A DNA stretch of 8,338 nucleotides from Sulfurimonas sp. (GTDB lineage Bacteria > Campylobacterota > Campylobacteria > Campylobacterales > Sulfurimonadaceae): assembly GCA_026988735.1 (NCBI GenBank), contig JALSKR010000245.1, positions 1 to 8,338 on the forward strand, given 5' to 3'. The notes under the pieces were generated by a model that worked only from the letters and a program-made list of their open reading frames with translations, ran no database searches and was not told where the DNA came from. Every line of letters begins with the position of its first letter. Within the stretch, counting starts at the first letter, position 1. Both the position numbers and the translations under genes were made by a program. Shown here in pieces: positions 1 through 6,109 of the stretch.

Positions 1-594
1 CTCCTGATTTTTCAAAAACTCTTTTTCTCTGGCTGAAAAGCCGCCTTCACAGCCTATGAGTACCGTTGTAAAATTGTTCTCACACTCGAGTTTTTTATCT
101 GTAAAATCAAACACTTTTGTATCGGGATTTTCTTTGATAAATTCTTCAAGCCCTTTACATGTAGCAAACTCCATAAACTCTGTACGACCGCACTGCTGAT
201 TTGAAGCCTGTAAGATTCGTTCAAACCGTTTGAAATCAGGCTTGAAGTTTTTCTGACTGCGTTCACAGTAGATAAAAGTGATTTTCTGCACGCCTGTTTC
301 ATTCAAAGCAGCCAAAACCTTCTCAACAGATTTATTGTCAATAACACACCAGCCTATATGGAGTTCTTTGCTTGCTTTGACTTCAAATATTTCAGATGAA
401 AGTAATTCAAAAACAGCACTTCTTGGCTCAATTTTTTGCAATCTGTAAATATGAAGTCTGTTAATATCTTCTTTATTGCGAAAGCCCAGTTCATCACCGA
501 CTTTGTGACGACGGACTTTTATAAGATATTTAAAGTCTTCACTCTTTACATGTAAAGTCTCTTGTCCCGCCTCTGCATTCAAAAGATATACCAT
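1..594 (-). CDS. rsmE: 16S rRNA (uracil1498-N3)-methyltransferase RsmE, 3' end cut by window edge
   Basis: RsmE methylates N3 of U1498 in 16S rRNA using S-adenosylmethionine and is a SPOUT-class (trefoil-knot) enzyme. I translated 198 codons from the ATG at 594-592 to the left edge with no stop. The N-terminal part has FKYLIKVRRHKVGD (residues 21-34), the PUA-like RNA-binding domain signature. The middle has RFERILQASNQQCGR (123-137), matching the family R..ri..A.eQs.R motif with Cys for Ser. IGCEGGFSARE (180-190) is the SAM-binding knot motif, usually IGPEGGFS, so Pro is replaced by Cys here. The family is about 220-250 residues, so some 25-40 C-terminal residues lie outside. The start follows the stop of the upstream membrane-protein gene by one base and has no clear Shine-Dalgarno, suggesting translational coupling. 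Identification is firm from motifs. Confidence 0.93.
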   Translation of the reverse strand, partial: MVYLLNAEAGQETLHVKSEDFKYLIKVRRHKVGDELGFRNKEDINRLHIYRLQKIEPRSAVFELLSSEIFEVKASKELHIGWCVIDNKSVEKVLAALNETGVQKITFIYCERSQKNFKPDFKRFERILQASNQQCGRTEFMEFATCKGLEEFIKENPDTKVFDFTDKKLECENNFTTVLIGCEGGFSAREKEFLKNQE

Positions 595-595
595 T

Positions 596-1009
596 TTACA
601 AAAACCACATCCACAGTGATATCAGTAATACCAAAACAAATTCTGCCTGTAAAATTGTTCTGGCAAATGGTTTGTACGCGTTCAAAGCATGCTCTTTTTT
701 CGTACTGAGATACTTCAGACTTTTAAGACGCTTGACTTCCAAAACAATCAGCACAAAGGATATCAATATCATTACAATGTTTTCTATTGTAAAATCCAAA
801 TGCTTAGCCGCCATCATCACTATGCCCGTAAATATCAAAGATCCCAGCAGTGTTATCTCCAAAGGCAACCAGTACAGTGCATTGGCTCTTTTATACTTTT
901 TCAGATCATTTGAAACAATCAACACAAAAAGATTTATAAAAATCATTCCCAAAACTGCTGCCGCAGACCAACTATGTAGGGACAAACCCATATTATACAT
1001 TTCATTCAT
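596..1009 (-). CDS. Small four-helix integral membrane protein of unknown function
   Basis: I do not recognise this 137-residue protein. It has four hydrophobic segments at about residues 14-33, 47-68, 73-91 and 117-137. Basic loops follow helix 1 (KKYKR, 37-41) and helix 3 (about 93-105), so by the positive-inside rule both termini should face the periplasm. No signal peptide, haem motif or catalytic signature is visible; histidines sit at 12 and 70, near helix ends. It is the first gene of a two-gene unit with rsmE one base downstream. The assigned ATG (1009-1007) has no Shine-Dalgarno; in-frame ATGs at residues 4 and 7 are alternative starts, and TATAAT-like elements lie only a few bases upstream. 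An overlapping plus-strand frame at 672-1073 is judged a shadow because this strand gives the coherent membrane topology. Confidence 0.75.
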   Translation of the reverse strand: MNEMYNMGLSLHSWSAAAVLGMIFINLFVLIVSNDLKKYKRANALYWLPLEITLLGSLIFTGIVMMAAKHLDFTIENIVMILISFVLIVLEVKRLKSLKYLSTKKEHALNAYKPFARTILQAEFVLVLLISLWMWFL

Positions 1010-1015
1010 AACGAA

Positions 1016-1026
1016 ATTATATTATA
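1016..1026 (-). promoter_or_regulatory. Putative -10 elements for the membrane protein-rsmE unit
   Basis: Read on the minus strand, the spacer contains TATAATATAAT, two overlapping consensus -10 hexamers (1026-1021 and 1021-1016). No convincing -35 is present, as is common for Campylobacterota sigma-70 promoters. Transcription would begin between about 1014 and 1009, giving a leader of zero to five bases before the assigned ATG. The assignment is by sequence only. Confidence 0.45.
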
Positions 1027-1028
1027 AT
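1023..1028 (+). promoter_or_regulatory. Putative -10 box for moeA
   Basis: TATAAT on the plus strand lies 41 bases before the moeA ATG, predicting a start near 1035 and a leader of about 35 bases that includes the AAAGGA ribosome binding site. The hexamer at the expected -35 position, TTTCAT (1000-1005), is a poor match. The -10 overlaps those of the divergent gene, so the two polymerases could compete. Confidence 0.45.
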
Positions 1029-1069
1029 ATGTCCATTAAACAAAGAGCCTGCGCAAAGGATACATTATT

Positions 1070-2287
1070 ATGACTGTAAGCATTGAAAAAGCACTGGAAT
1101 TAATTTATACAAATACAAAACAAAAATCACTCAAAATAGTACCGATAGAAGAGGCATTGGGCAGTATACTTGCCCAGGACATCACAGCAACACACAATCT
1201 GCCTCCCTATGACAACTCCGCAATGGACGGGTATGCGGTAAAGATAGAAGACTCCGACAAATGTGTTTCGGTATCATGTACTATTTTTGCAGGTGATGAT
1301 TTCAAGGGTGAACTCAGACACGGAGAAGCCATCAAAATCATGACAGGAGCAAGAATTCCACTGGGAACCCAGTGTATCGTACCTGTTGAAGATACACAAG
1401 AGTGTGAAAACGGTGTCAAACTTCCCGACAATCTTGTCATTTCAAAACATATTCGTCTCAGCGGTGAAGATATAAAAAAAGAGACTCTTTTGCTCTCCTG
1501 CGGTGATAAAATTGATGCCCACCAAATTACCCTGCTTGCCTCTCAGGGCATCAGCCATGTCAAAGTATACAAAAAACCCCGTGTCGCACTTTTTGCTTCA
1601 GGAAATGAGCTGAAAATGCATTTTGAGCAGATTACAGAGTACCAACTCTACAATACAAATACACCGACCCTCCTCTCTCGCGTCAAAGAGCTCGGCTGTG
1701 AAGTGGAATTTATCGGCACGGCTGCAGATACTTTGGAAGATATTCACACACATATAAAAAGCGCGCTTGATTGTGATATTATCATTACAAGCGGTGGAGT
1801 GAGTGTCGGTGATGCCGATTTTACAAAAGAAGCGTTTGGTGCATTTGGTTATGAAATCCTTTTTGATAAAATAGCAATCAAACCAGGTAAACCTACTACA
1901 TTTGGCAAAATCGGCGATAGAGTTATCTTAAATCTTCCTGGAAACCCTCTCGCTGCTGCACTCAATTTTGAGCTTTTTGGTCGCAGTATCATCTATGCAA
2001 TGAGTGGAGCAAAAGCAAAATTCATTAATACTATAGATGCAAAGATGAAAAATGATTATAGACTCAAAGCAGGGAGAAGAAGTCTCATACCAGGGAGTTT
2101 TGATGGAGAGTTTTTCACTCCATGTGAGCAGTTTGCACCTGGTATGGTCTCACCGCTTGGCTATGCGAATGCTTTTATAATGATAGATGAGCGTTGTGAT
2201 TTTATTGCAAAAGACAGCTATGTAAAAATTATCAGTACAAAATTTAGTTTTACCACACAGAAGATGAAAAGCCTCATCTCCTGCTAA
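1070..2287 (+). CDS. moeA: Molybdopterin molybdenumtransferase MoeA
   Basis: MoeA inserts molybdate into adenylylated molybdopterin, the last common step of molybdenum cofactor synthesis in the cytoplasm. The 405-residue length is typical. The N-terminal domains I/II carry DNSAMDGYA (48-56), IMTGARIPLG (90-99) and VPVEDT (104-109). The central MogA-like domain III carries SGNEL (177-181), TSGGVSVGDADF (240-251), IKPGKPTTFG (270-279) and LPGNPLAA (289-296), the molybdopterin-binding set. The C-terminal beta domain IV covers about 325-392. All hallmark motifs are present, with no sign of degeneration. The ATG is preceded by AAAGGA (1055-1060) nine bases upstream. It is transcribed alone on the plus strand and ends 8 bases from the convergent queD; moaA, the pathway's first enzyme, is close by on the other strand. 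A tungsten-specific paralogue cannot be excluded from sequence alone. Confidence 0.96.
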   Translation: MTVSIEKALELIYTNTKQKSLKIVPIEEALGSILAQDITATHNLPPYDNSAMDGYAVKIEDSDKCVSVSCTIFAGDDFKGELRHGEAIKIMTGARIPLGTQCIVPVEDTQECENGVKLPDNLVISKHIRLSGEDIKKETLLLSCGDKIDAHQITLLASQGISHVKVYKKPRVALFASGNELKMHFEQITEYQLYNTNTPTLLSRVKELGCEVEFIGTAADTLEDIHTHIKSALDCDIIITSGGVSVGDADFTKEAFGAFGYEILFDKIAIKPGKPTTFGKIGDRVILNLPGNPLAAALNFELFGRSIIYAMSGAKAKFINTIDAKMKNDYRLKAGRRSLIPGSFDGEFFTPCEQFAPGMVSPLGYANAFIMIDERCDFIAKDSYVKIISTKFSFTTQKMKSLISC

Positions 2288-2295
2288 GCCTATTT

Positions 2296-2877
2296 TTATA
2301 CCTCTGTTGGGTTTATAAACAACTTATTGGCAATTATCTTTTGAAAAAGTTCTTTGTCTTTAAAATCCTCTAAAACATGCGGTGAAAAAATAATCTCTTC
2401 TAATCTTATTTCCCCCATATTTTTTGAGTAGGCATCTTGTGCAAAGCATTGTGCATAGCCTGTCTCCGTTTCATGAACTATCACGGAGTGCAAGCAAACC
2501 TCTTTTTCACCGTTTTGTGTTGATGTAAGAGAGAGTAGTTTATCTATCATAACAAAGATTACCCGTGAAAACTGCTCAGCTGATGGCGATACTGGCAGTT
2601 CTACCCAACGCGCAGAGTGTTTTTTCATATCCTTGACAAATTCAGGATTGTCATCTCTCCACAAGGCAATAGCATGATCAAAACTCTCAACCAGATCTTT
2701 CATATTTTGCTTCATCAATCCAAAATCATAAACCATCTGTCCCTTGTCCAAAAAGTTTGATGCAAACAGCAGTTCGACTTTGTAGGAGTGCCCGTGAATG
2801 GAGCTTCTGCATTTAACAGTAGAACATCCCCGCACAATATGTGCATTTTCAAATTTAAACAGTTTTCTTATTATCAT
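2296..2877 (-). CDS. queD: 6-carboxy-5,6,7,8-tetrahydropterin synthase QueD (long form)
   Basis: QueD converts 7,8-dihydroneopterin triphosphate to 6-carboxytetrahydropterin, the substrate of QueE, in 7-deazaguanine (queuosine) synthesis. The zinc ligands of the 6-pyruvoyltetrahydropterin synthase fold are visible: H13 (FENAH, 9-13) and H28/H30 (HGHSY, 28-32). Candidate nucleophile Cys23 lies four residues before HGH, against three in E. coli QueD; Cys18 is a second nearby cysteine. D67-H68 (SFDH) and E136 (VHETETG) fit the remaining catalytic residues. At 193 residues it is far longer than the about 120-residue E. coli enzyme, with added sequence around 72-95 and 117-126 and a C-terminal tail from about 155. 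The ATG abuts the queE stop, with AAAGGAG (2889-2883) inside the queE end, so translation is coupled. A PTPS-family enzyme with another product is possible, but adjacency to queE favours QueD. Confidence 0.92.
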   Translation of the reverse strand: MIIRKLFKFENAHIVRGCSTVKCRSSIHGHSYKVELLFASNFLDKGQMVYDFGLMKQNMKDLVESFDHAIALWRDDNPEFVKDMKKHSARWVELPVSPSAEQFSRVIFVMIDKLLSLTSTQNGEKEVCLHSVIVHETETGYAQCFAQDAYSKNMGEIRLEEIIFSPHVLEDFKDKELFQKIIANKLFINPTEV

Positions 2878-3636
2878 CTAAACTCCTTTGTTGGCATCCC
2901 AGATTCTTATATGCAGCCTGTCACTGAAGTTATACCCTTTTGCCTTGCAAAACTCTATCAACGGTTCTGTGTTTGCTTCAAGCTCTTTTTTGCTGCCTGC
3001 TACAGGCATACAGTAAACTTTTGTCTTTGGCGAATGAATTGTCACACTCTGTATCTCATCTTCTAAAGCAATGTTGATAGACTCTTTGTCGATGGAGAAC
3101 TTGAAAAAAGCATCTTTTGCATTTGAAGCAATATTATATATTACATCTCCACGCAAACGCTTGTTTAAAGGTTCACCTGAATTAAAAAGTTTGACGGACA
3201 ATGCAAACACACACTCTTTGTAAACCGGATATTTTTCAAAATTAACATCCAAAGAACCGTTTGTCTCAAAAGTTATCTGATGACCCTCTTTGACTAAAAC
3301 TTCCAAAAAATTTATAAATATTTCATCATTTGCATAAATAAGAGGTTCTCCTCCTGTCAAGACTATATCAACCGCTTCTGGCAGTTCATACAAAGAGCGT
3401 ATGTTTAACAACTCCTGTGCTTTTGTTACGGGAATCCAATTATGCATAAAATGCTCTTTATTGACCGCATATACTGTATCACAGCCGACAACCTCAGTTC
3501 CGTCATTTGCCGTCTCTTTACAGCCAAAACCTTCGCAGCGCATATTGCATCCGCCAAAACGAAAAAAAAGTGAAGGCGTGCCTACATATTTGCCTTCACC
3601 CTGAATAGAGTAAAAATGTTCTACAAGATAGATCAT
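2878..3636 (-). CDS. queE: 7-carboxy-7-deazaguanine synthase QueE (radical SAM) with expanded cysteine region
   Basis: QueE uses a [4Fe-4S] cluster, SAM and Mg2+ to rearrange 6-carboxytetrahydropterin into 7-carboxy-7-deazaguanine, directly after QueD. The 252-residue protein has SIQGEG (10-15), [10 protein letters not shown] (25-34), TGGEPL (94-99), FETNG (123-127) and a C-terminal [13 protein letters not shown] (239-251), all characteristic of the family. The cluster motif is unusual: Cys30 and Cys34 fit the first two cysteines of CX3CX2C, but the next are Cys39 and, after an insertion, Cys52 in GCDTVYA, which aligns with the canonical third-cysteine segment CDTxYA. The ATG overlaps the moaA stop (ATGA, 3636-3633) behind a weak GGGTGG site, implying coupled translation. 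Other radical-SAM activating enzymes are unlikely, given the SxQGEG motif and the queD neighbour. Confidence 0.93.
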   Translation of the reverse strand: MIYLVEHFYSIQGEGKYVGTPSLFFRFGGCNMRCEGFGCKETANDGTEVVGCDTVYAVNKEHFMHNWIPVTKAQELLNIRSLYELPEAVDIVLTGGEPLIYANDEIFINFLEVLVKEGHQITFETNGSLDVNFEKYPVYKECVFALSVKLFNSGEPLNKRLRGDVIYNIASNAKDAFFKFSIDKESINIALEDEIQSVTIHSPKTKVYCMPVAGSKKELEANTEPLIEFCKAKGYNFSDRLHIRIWDANKGV

Positions 3637-4598
3637 CCACCCGTCTCATAAAAAGCTCGGCTGGAAACTTCATCATCCTCTCCACCCCATCGGTTTTTTT
3701 CCGGTTTGGTTCGCACTACTTCTTTTAAAACAGCTGCCGCACCTTTAATGTCACCCCGTTTAACAGACTCGGCAATACTCATCGCTTCATCAAAATACAA
3801 ACACGGTATCAAATTCCCCTCAGCAGTCAGTCGGATACGGTTACACTGTTTACAAAAATCATCGCCATAAGGCTCAATAATGCCAAATCTGTACCCATCT
3901 TTCATTCTATAATAATGTGAAGGAGAAGATCCATCAAAGCCTTCATCTTCAAACTCATATTTCTCTCTCAAAATATCTAAAAGTTCAGGAGATTTTAACC
4001 CTGATATGTCCGCTTTTGCAAATTTATTTTCCATATACTCTATAAAACGGACACTCATGTCACGCTCTTTACAGTACTCTAAAACATCAATTATTTCATC
4101 AGCGTTCATATTTTTCATAGGAACCATATTTACTTTGACTTTCAGTCCTACATGTAAAGCTTCTTCAACACCTTCAAGCACATTTTTTAAAACATCTTTT
4201 CCTGCTATTGCCTGTGCAACTTCCGGTTTGAGTGTATCTATACTGACATTTATGCGTTTGAGTCCGGCATCTTTGAGTCTTTGTGCGGTACCTTTGAGTA
4301 AAAAGGCATTTGTTGTCATTGCCAAGTCAATAGAAGGTTCATAATCATAAATCATTTTAATAAACTTATCCAAATCTTCTCTTAAAAGCGGTTCACCGCC
4401 GGTTATTCGAATCTTTTTCACACCCTCATCAATTGCTACTTTCATAAATTCAAACAGCTCTTCAAAGGTAAGCAGGTTTTCTTTTGGAACCCATGAAAAC
4501 GGTTTTTCAGGCATGCAGTACTGACATCTAAAATTACACCGTTCAGTCACTGATACACGTAAATAATCTACTACTCTGTCATAGCTATCAATAAGCAT
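3633..4598 (-). CDS. moaA: GTP 3',8-cyclase MoaA (molybdenum cofactor synthesis)
   Basis: MoaA is the radical-SAM enzyme that cyclises GTP to 3',8-cyclo-7,8-dihydro-GTP, the first step of molybdopterin synthesis (completed with MoaC). The 321 residues show the N-terminal cluster motif C21-X3-C25-X2-C28, [10 protein letters not shown] (66-75), TTNA (95-98) and the second, substrate-binding cluster C249-X2-C252-X13-C266 in the C-terminal domain. The conserved Gly-Gly tail (320-321) that enters the active site is present. The ATG has AAAGGA (4609-4604) upstream and lies inside the RDD-protein gene, overlapping it by 11 bases; the stop overlaps queE by four bases. moaC, moaE and moaD are not in the window; moeA is nearby on the opposite strand. 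Confidence 0.97.
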   Translation of the reverse strand: MLIDSYDRVVDYLRVSVTERCNFRCQYCMPEKPFSWVPKENLLTFEELFEFMKVAIDEGVKKIRITGGEPLLREDLDKFIKMIYDYEPSIDLAMTTNAFLLKGTAQRLKDAGLKRINVSIDTLKPEVAQAIAGKDVLKNVLEGVEEALHVGLKVKVNMVPMKNMNADEIIDVLEYCKERDMSVRFIEYMENKFAKADISGLKSPELLDILREKYEFEDEGFDGSSPSHYYRMKDGYRFGIIEPYGDDFCKQCNRIRLTAEGNLIPCLYFDEAMSIAESVKRGDIKGAAAVLKEVVRTKPEKNRWGGEDDEVSSRAFYETGG

Positions 4599-5055
4599 TT
4601 TTTTCCTTTATTTCAACAGTTTTACAAAGTATATCATGCAAAGCTTTCTTGTCTTTTCTGTATAAGGGGAGAACTAATCCTATAAGTATAGTCGCAGAAA
4701 ATAAAAAAGCGATAAAACGACAAAACGCACGAAAAAAGCTTATATTTTTTAAGGTTTTTGCATCTACTACTTTTATCTCATATGCTTTTTTTCCAGGAGT
4801 CTGTCCAAACCTGCTAATAAGCAGTGCATAAATAATCCCATACAGTAAAACACCTGCTAAAGGTGCAATCTGTGAAGACTGAAAGTCATCTTTTCCATCC
4901 ATAACCACATAAGCGATTAGATATAAAATAGGAGCATATATCATAAACAAATCTGTAATGAGTGCTTTTATTTTATCTGGATATGAAGCATAAATAATTG
5001 TAGGAGTTTTTTCTTTTTTGTGTTGTGTCTTTTTTTTTACATCTCTAAATCTCAT
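4588..5055 (-). CDS. RDD-family membrane protein
   Basis: This is a small polytopic membrane protein of the RDD family, whose function is generally unknown (some members affect ion exchange). Numbered from the ATG at 5055, the 155 residues have a basic cytoplasmic N-terminus, a first membrane segment about 29-51 opening with [10 protein letters not shown] (Asp35 matches the family's membrane Asp, with Lys where Arg is usual), a second about 64-81, the typical [15 protein letters not shown] loop (84-98), RAFCRF (109-114), a third segment about 114-132 and ALHDIL (138-143). An upstream in-frame GTG at 5100 would add 15 residues, but it lies within a hairpin and before a strong -10 box, so I prefer 5055. 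Neither start has a Shine-Dalgarno. It is first in the unit with moaA-queE-queD, overlapping moaA by 11 bases; whether it shares their job is unknown. Confidence 0.85.
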   Translation of the reverse strand: MRFRDVKKKTQHKKEKTPTIIYASYPDKIKALITDLFMIYAPILYLIAYVVMDGKDDFQSSQIAPLAGVLLYGIIYALLISRFGQTPGKKAYEIKVVDAKTLKNISFFRAFCRFIAFLFSATILIGLVLPLYRKDKKALHDILCKTVEIKEKNAY

Positions 5056-5062
5056 AGAAATG

Positions 5063-5071
5063 ATTATAGCA
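5063..5071 (-). promoter_or_regulatory. Extended -10 promoter for the RDD-moaA-queE-queD unit
   Basis: The minus strand reads TGCTATAAT (5071-5063), a perfect TATAAT with an upstream TGN extension; no good -35 is seen. Only seven bases separate the hexamer from the ATG at 5055, so transcription would start at or within a base or two of the start codon. This supports the shorter RDD start and predicts an essentially leaderless mRNA. Confidence 0.55.
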
Positions 5072-5092
5072 GTATTATGTTTAAACAAGGCA

Positions 5093-5117
5093 AAGAGCAC
5101 TCAAAAAGAGTACTCTT
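5093..5117 (-). terminator. Hairpin after petC, probable weak terminator
   Basis: On the minus strand, 13 bases after the petC stop, AAGAGTACTC pairs with GAGTGCTCTT across a TTTTT loop, giving ten pairs with one G-T wobble. The tail (TGCC then TTGTTT) is only moderately T-rich, so termination may be incomplete or may depend on Rho, leaving some read-through into the RDD-moaA unit. An overlapping alternative is the perfect 12-base palindrome at 5106-5117. Confidence 0.5.
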
Positions 5118-5130
5118 AAAAAGGAAGGTT

Positions 5131-6099
5131 TTAGTGTAAATCTCTCCACACTTCTTTTTTCCAAAGAATAGCAAAGATTGCAAAGATAATAATATATATC
5201 ATTACATATTTACCGATTTCTTCTCTTTTATGACGCTTAGAATCTCCGACGTTTTCAAGATGTTCAATCACTTTATCGGCAGCTTCTGCAGTCACACCTA
5301 CACGAGGCATTGCAGTTCCTTTCAGATATGCTTGAGGGTCTTCCATAAAAGTTTTAATATAGTGCTCTCCACGAGAACGAATATACATACTTAAATCCGG
5401 TGGCAAAGTACCGAGGTATTTTGTTAGAGCATCCTGATAATCAAGGACCTTTGTCTCAAATGCCAATTCATCTTGCTTATGCTTAAATGTTGGTTTTTCT
5501 CCAATCTGTGTCCATGGTGCATGAATTTCACCGTCTAATGCATACGGATAGTGCACTGCATGACATCGTCCACAGGCAGTTTCAAAAGCCATATTTGGTG
5601 TCAACTTCTCTTGCGGTACTGCAATAGACTGCAAATAGGCAACCATATCGGCAACTTCTTGGTCCATATCTCCACCTGCTCCGTAAAATTGTGGCATCGG
5701 ATATGATTTTCCGCTTTTTTCATTATACTTATGCTCAAGCATTAAAGCATGTGCAGGGTTTTTAATAAGTGCCGCTAAGAACTTGGCATCAAATACAACA
5801 CCCGCATTTGACAAATCAGGTGGATTTACACCATAACTTTGGGCTGCTGTCACAGGGTCCATTGGTGCAGGCAATCCTGCAACTTCGATACTGTGACAAC
5901 CAGCACAGGCACCGGCACCCATTACCAAATCTTTCCCGCGTGTTGCATCACCTTTTTTGGTGAGTGCCGGTAAATCTTTGTATGTAAATCCTTCGCTTTC
6001 TACATGCTTGTGCATTTGTGAATGTGCAAACGGTTCAACCAGATAGTATGTCACAAGAGTAAATACAGTTACGACCACTAATATAAATAATTCTTTCAC
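5131..6099 (-). CDS. petC: Cytochrome c1 subunit, two-haem type (quinol:cytochrome c reductase)
   Basis: This is the cytochrome c subunit that takes electrons from the Rieske protein and passes them to periplasmic carriers. The 322 residues carry two c-type haem sites, CAGCH (65-69) and CGRCH (176-180), whereas classical cytochrome c1 has one. Likely axial methionines are M135 (YPMPQF) for the first domain and M264 (TAMPRVG) for the second; PPDLS occurs in both halves (93-97 and 233-237). It is anchored by an N-terminal hydrophobic segment (3-20, possibly an uncleaved signal) and a C-terminal helix (297-313) with a short basic tail in the cytoplasm. Translation begins at GTG (6099-6097), with TAAGGAG overlapping the petB stop. 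It is the last gene of petABC. The two-haem arrangement resembles cytochrome c4-like fusions described for Campylobacterota. Confidence 0.93.
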   Translation of the reverse strand: MKELFILVVVTVFTLVTYYLVEPFAHSQMHKHVESEGFTYKDLPALTKKGDATRGKDLVMGAGACAGCHSIEVAGLPAPMDPVTAAQSYGVNPPDLSNAGVVFDAKFLAALIKNPAHALMLEHKYNEKSGKSYPMPQFYGAGGDMDQEVADMVAYLQSIAVPQEKLTPNMAFETACGRCHAVHYPYALDGEIHAPWTQIGEKPTFKHKQDELAFETKVLDYQDALTKYLGTLPPDLSMYIRSRGEHYIKTFMEDPQAYLKGTAMPRVGVTAEAADKVIEHLENVGDSKRHKREEIGKYVMIYIIIFAIFAILWKKEVWRDLH

Positions 6100-6109
6100 T
6101 GTTTACTCC

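Noticed and set aside
54..302. 82-codon minus-strand frame inside rsmE
   Set aside because: It lies in another frame of the rsmE region, where the conserved RsmE motifs are read in the long frame.
672..1073. A 133-codon plus-strand open frame antisense to the small membrane protein gene
   Set aside because: The minus-strand frame gives four coherent membrane helices and is coupled to rsmE; this frame has no recognisable motif and overlaps the divergent spacer and the moeA start.
2262..2279. Hairpin AGATGA/TCATCT at the end of moeA as a terminator
   Set aside because: Only six mostly A-T pairs, located inside the coding region, with no T-tract directly after it.
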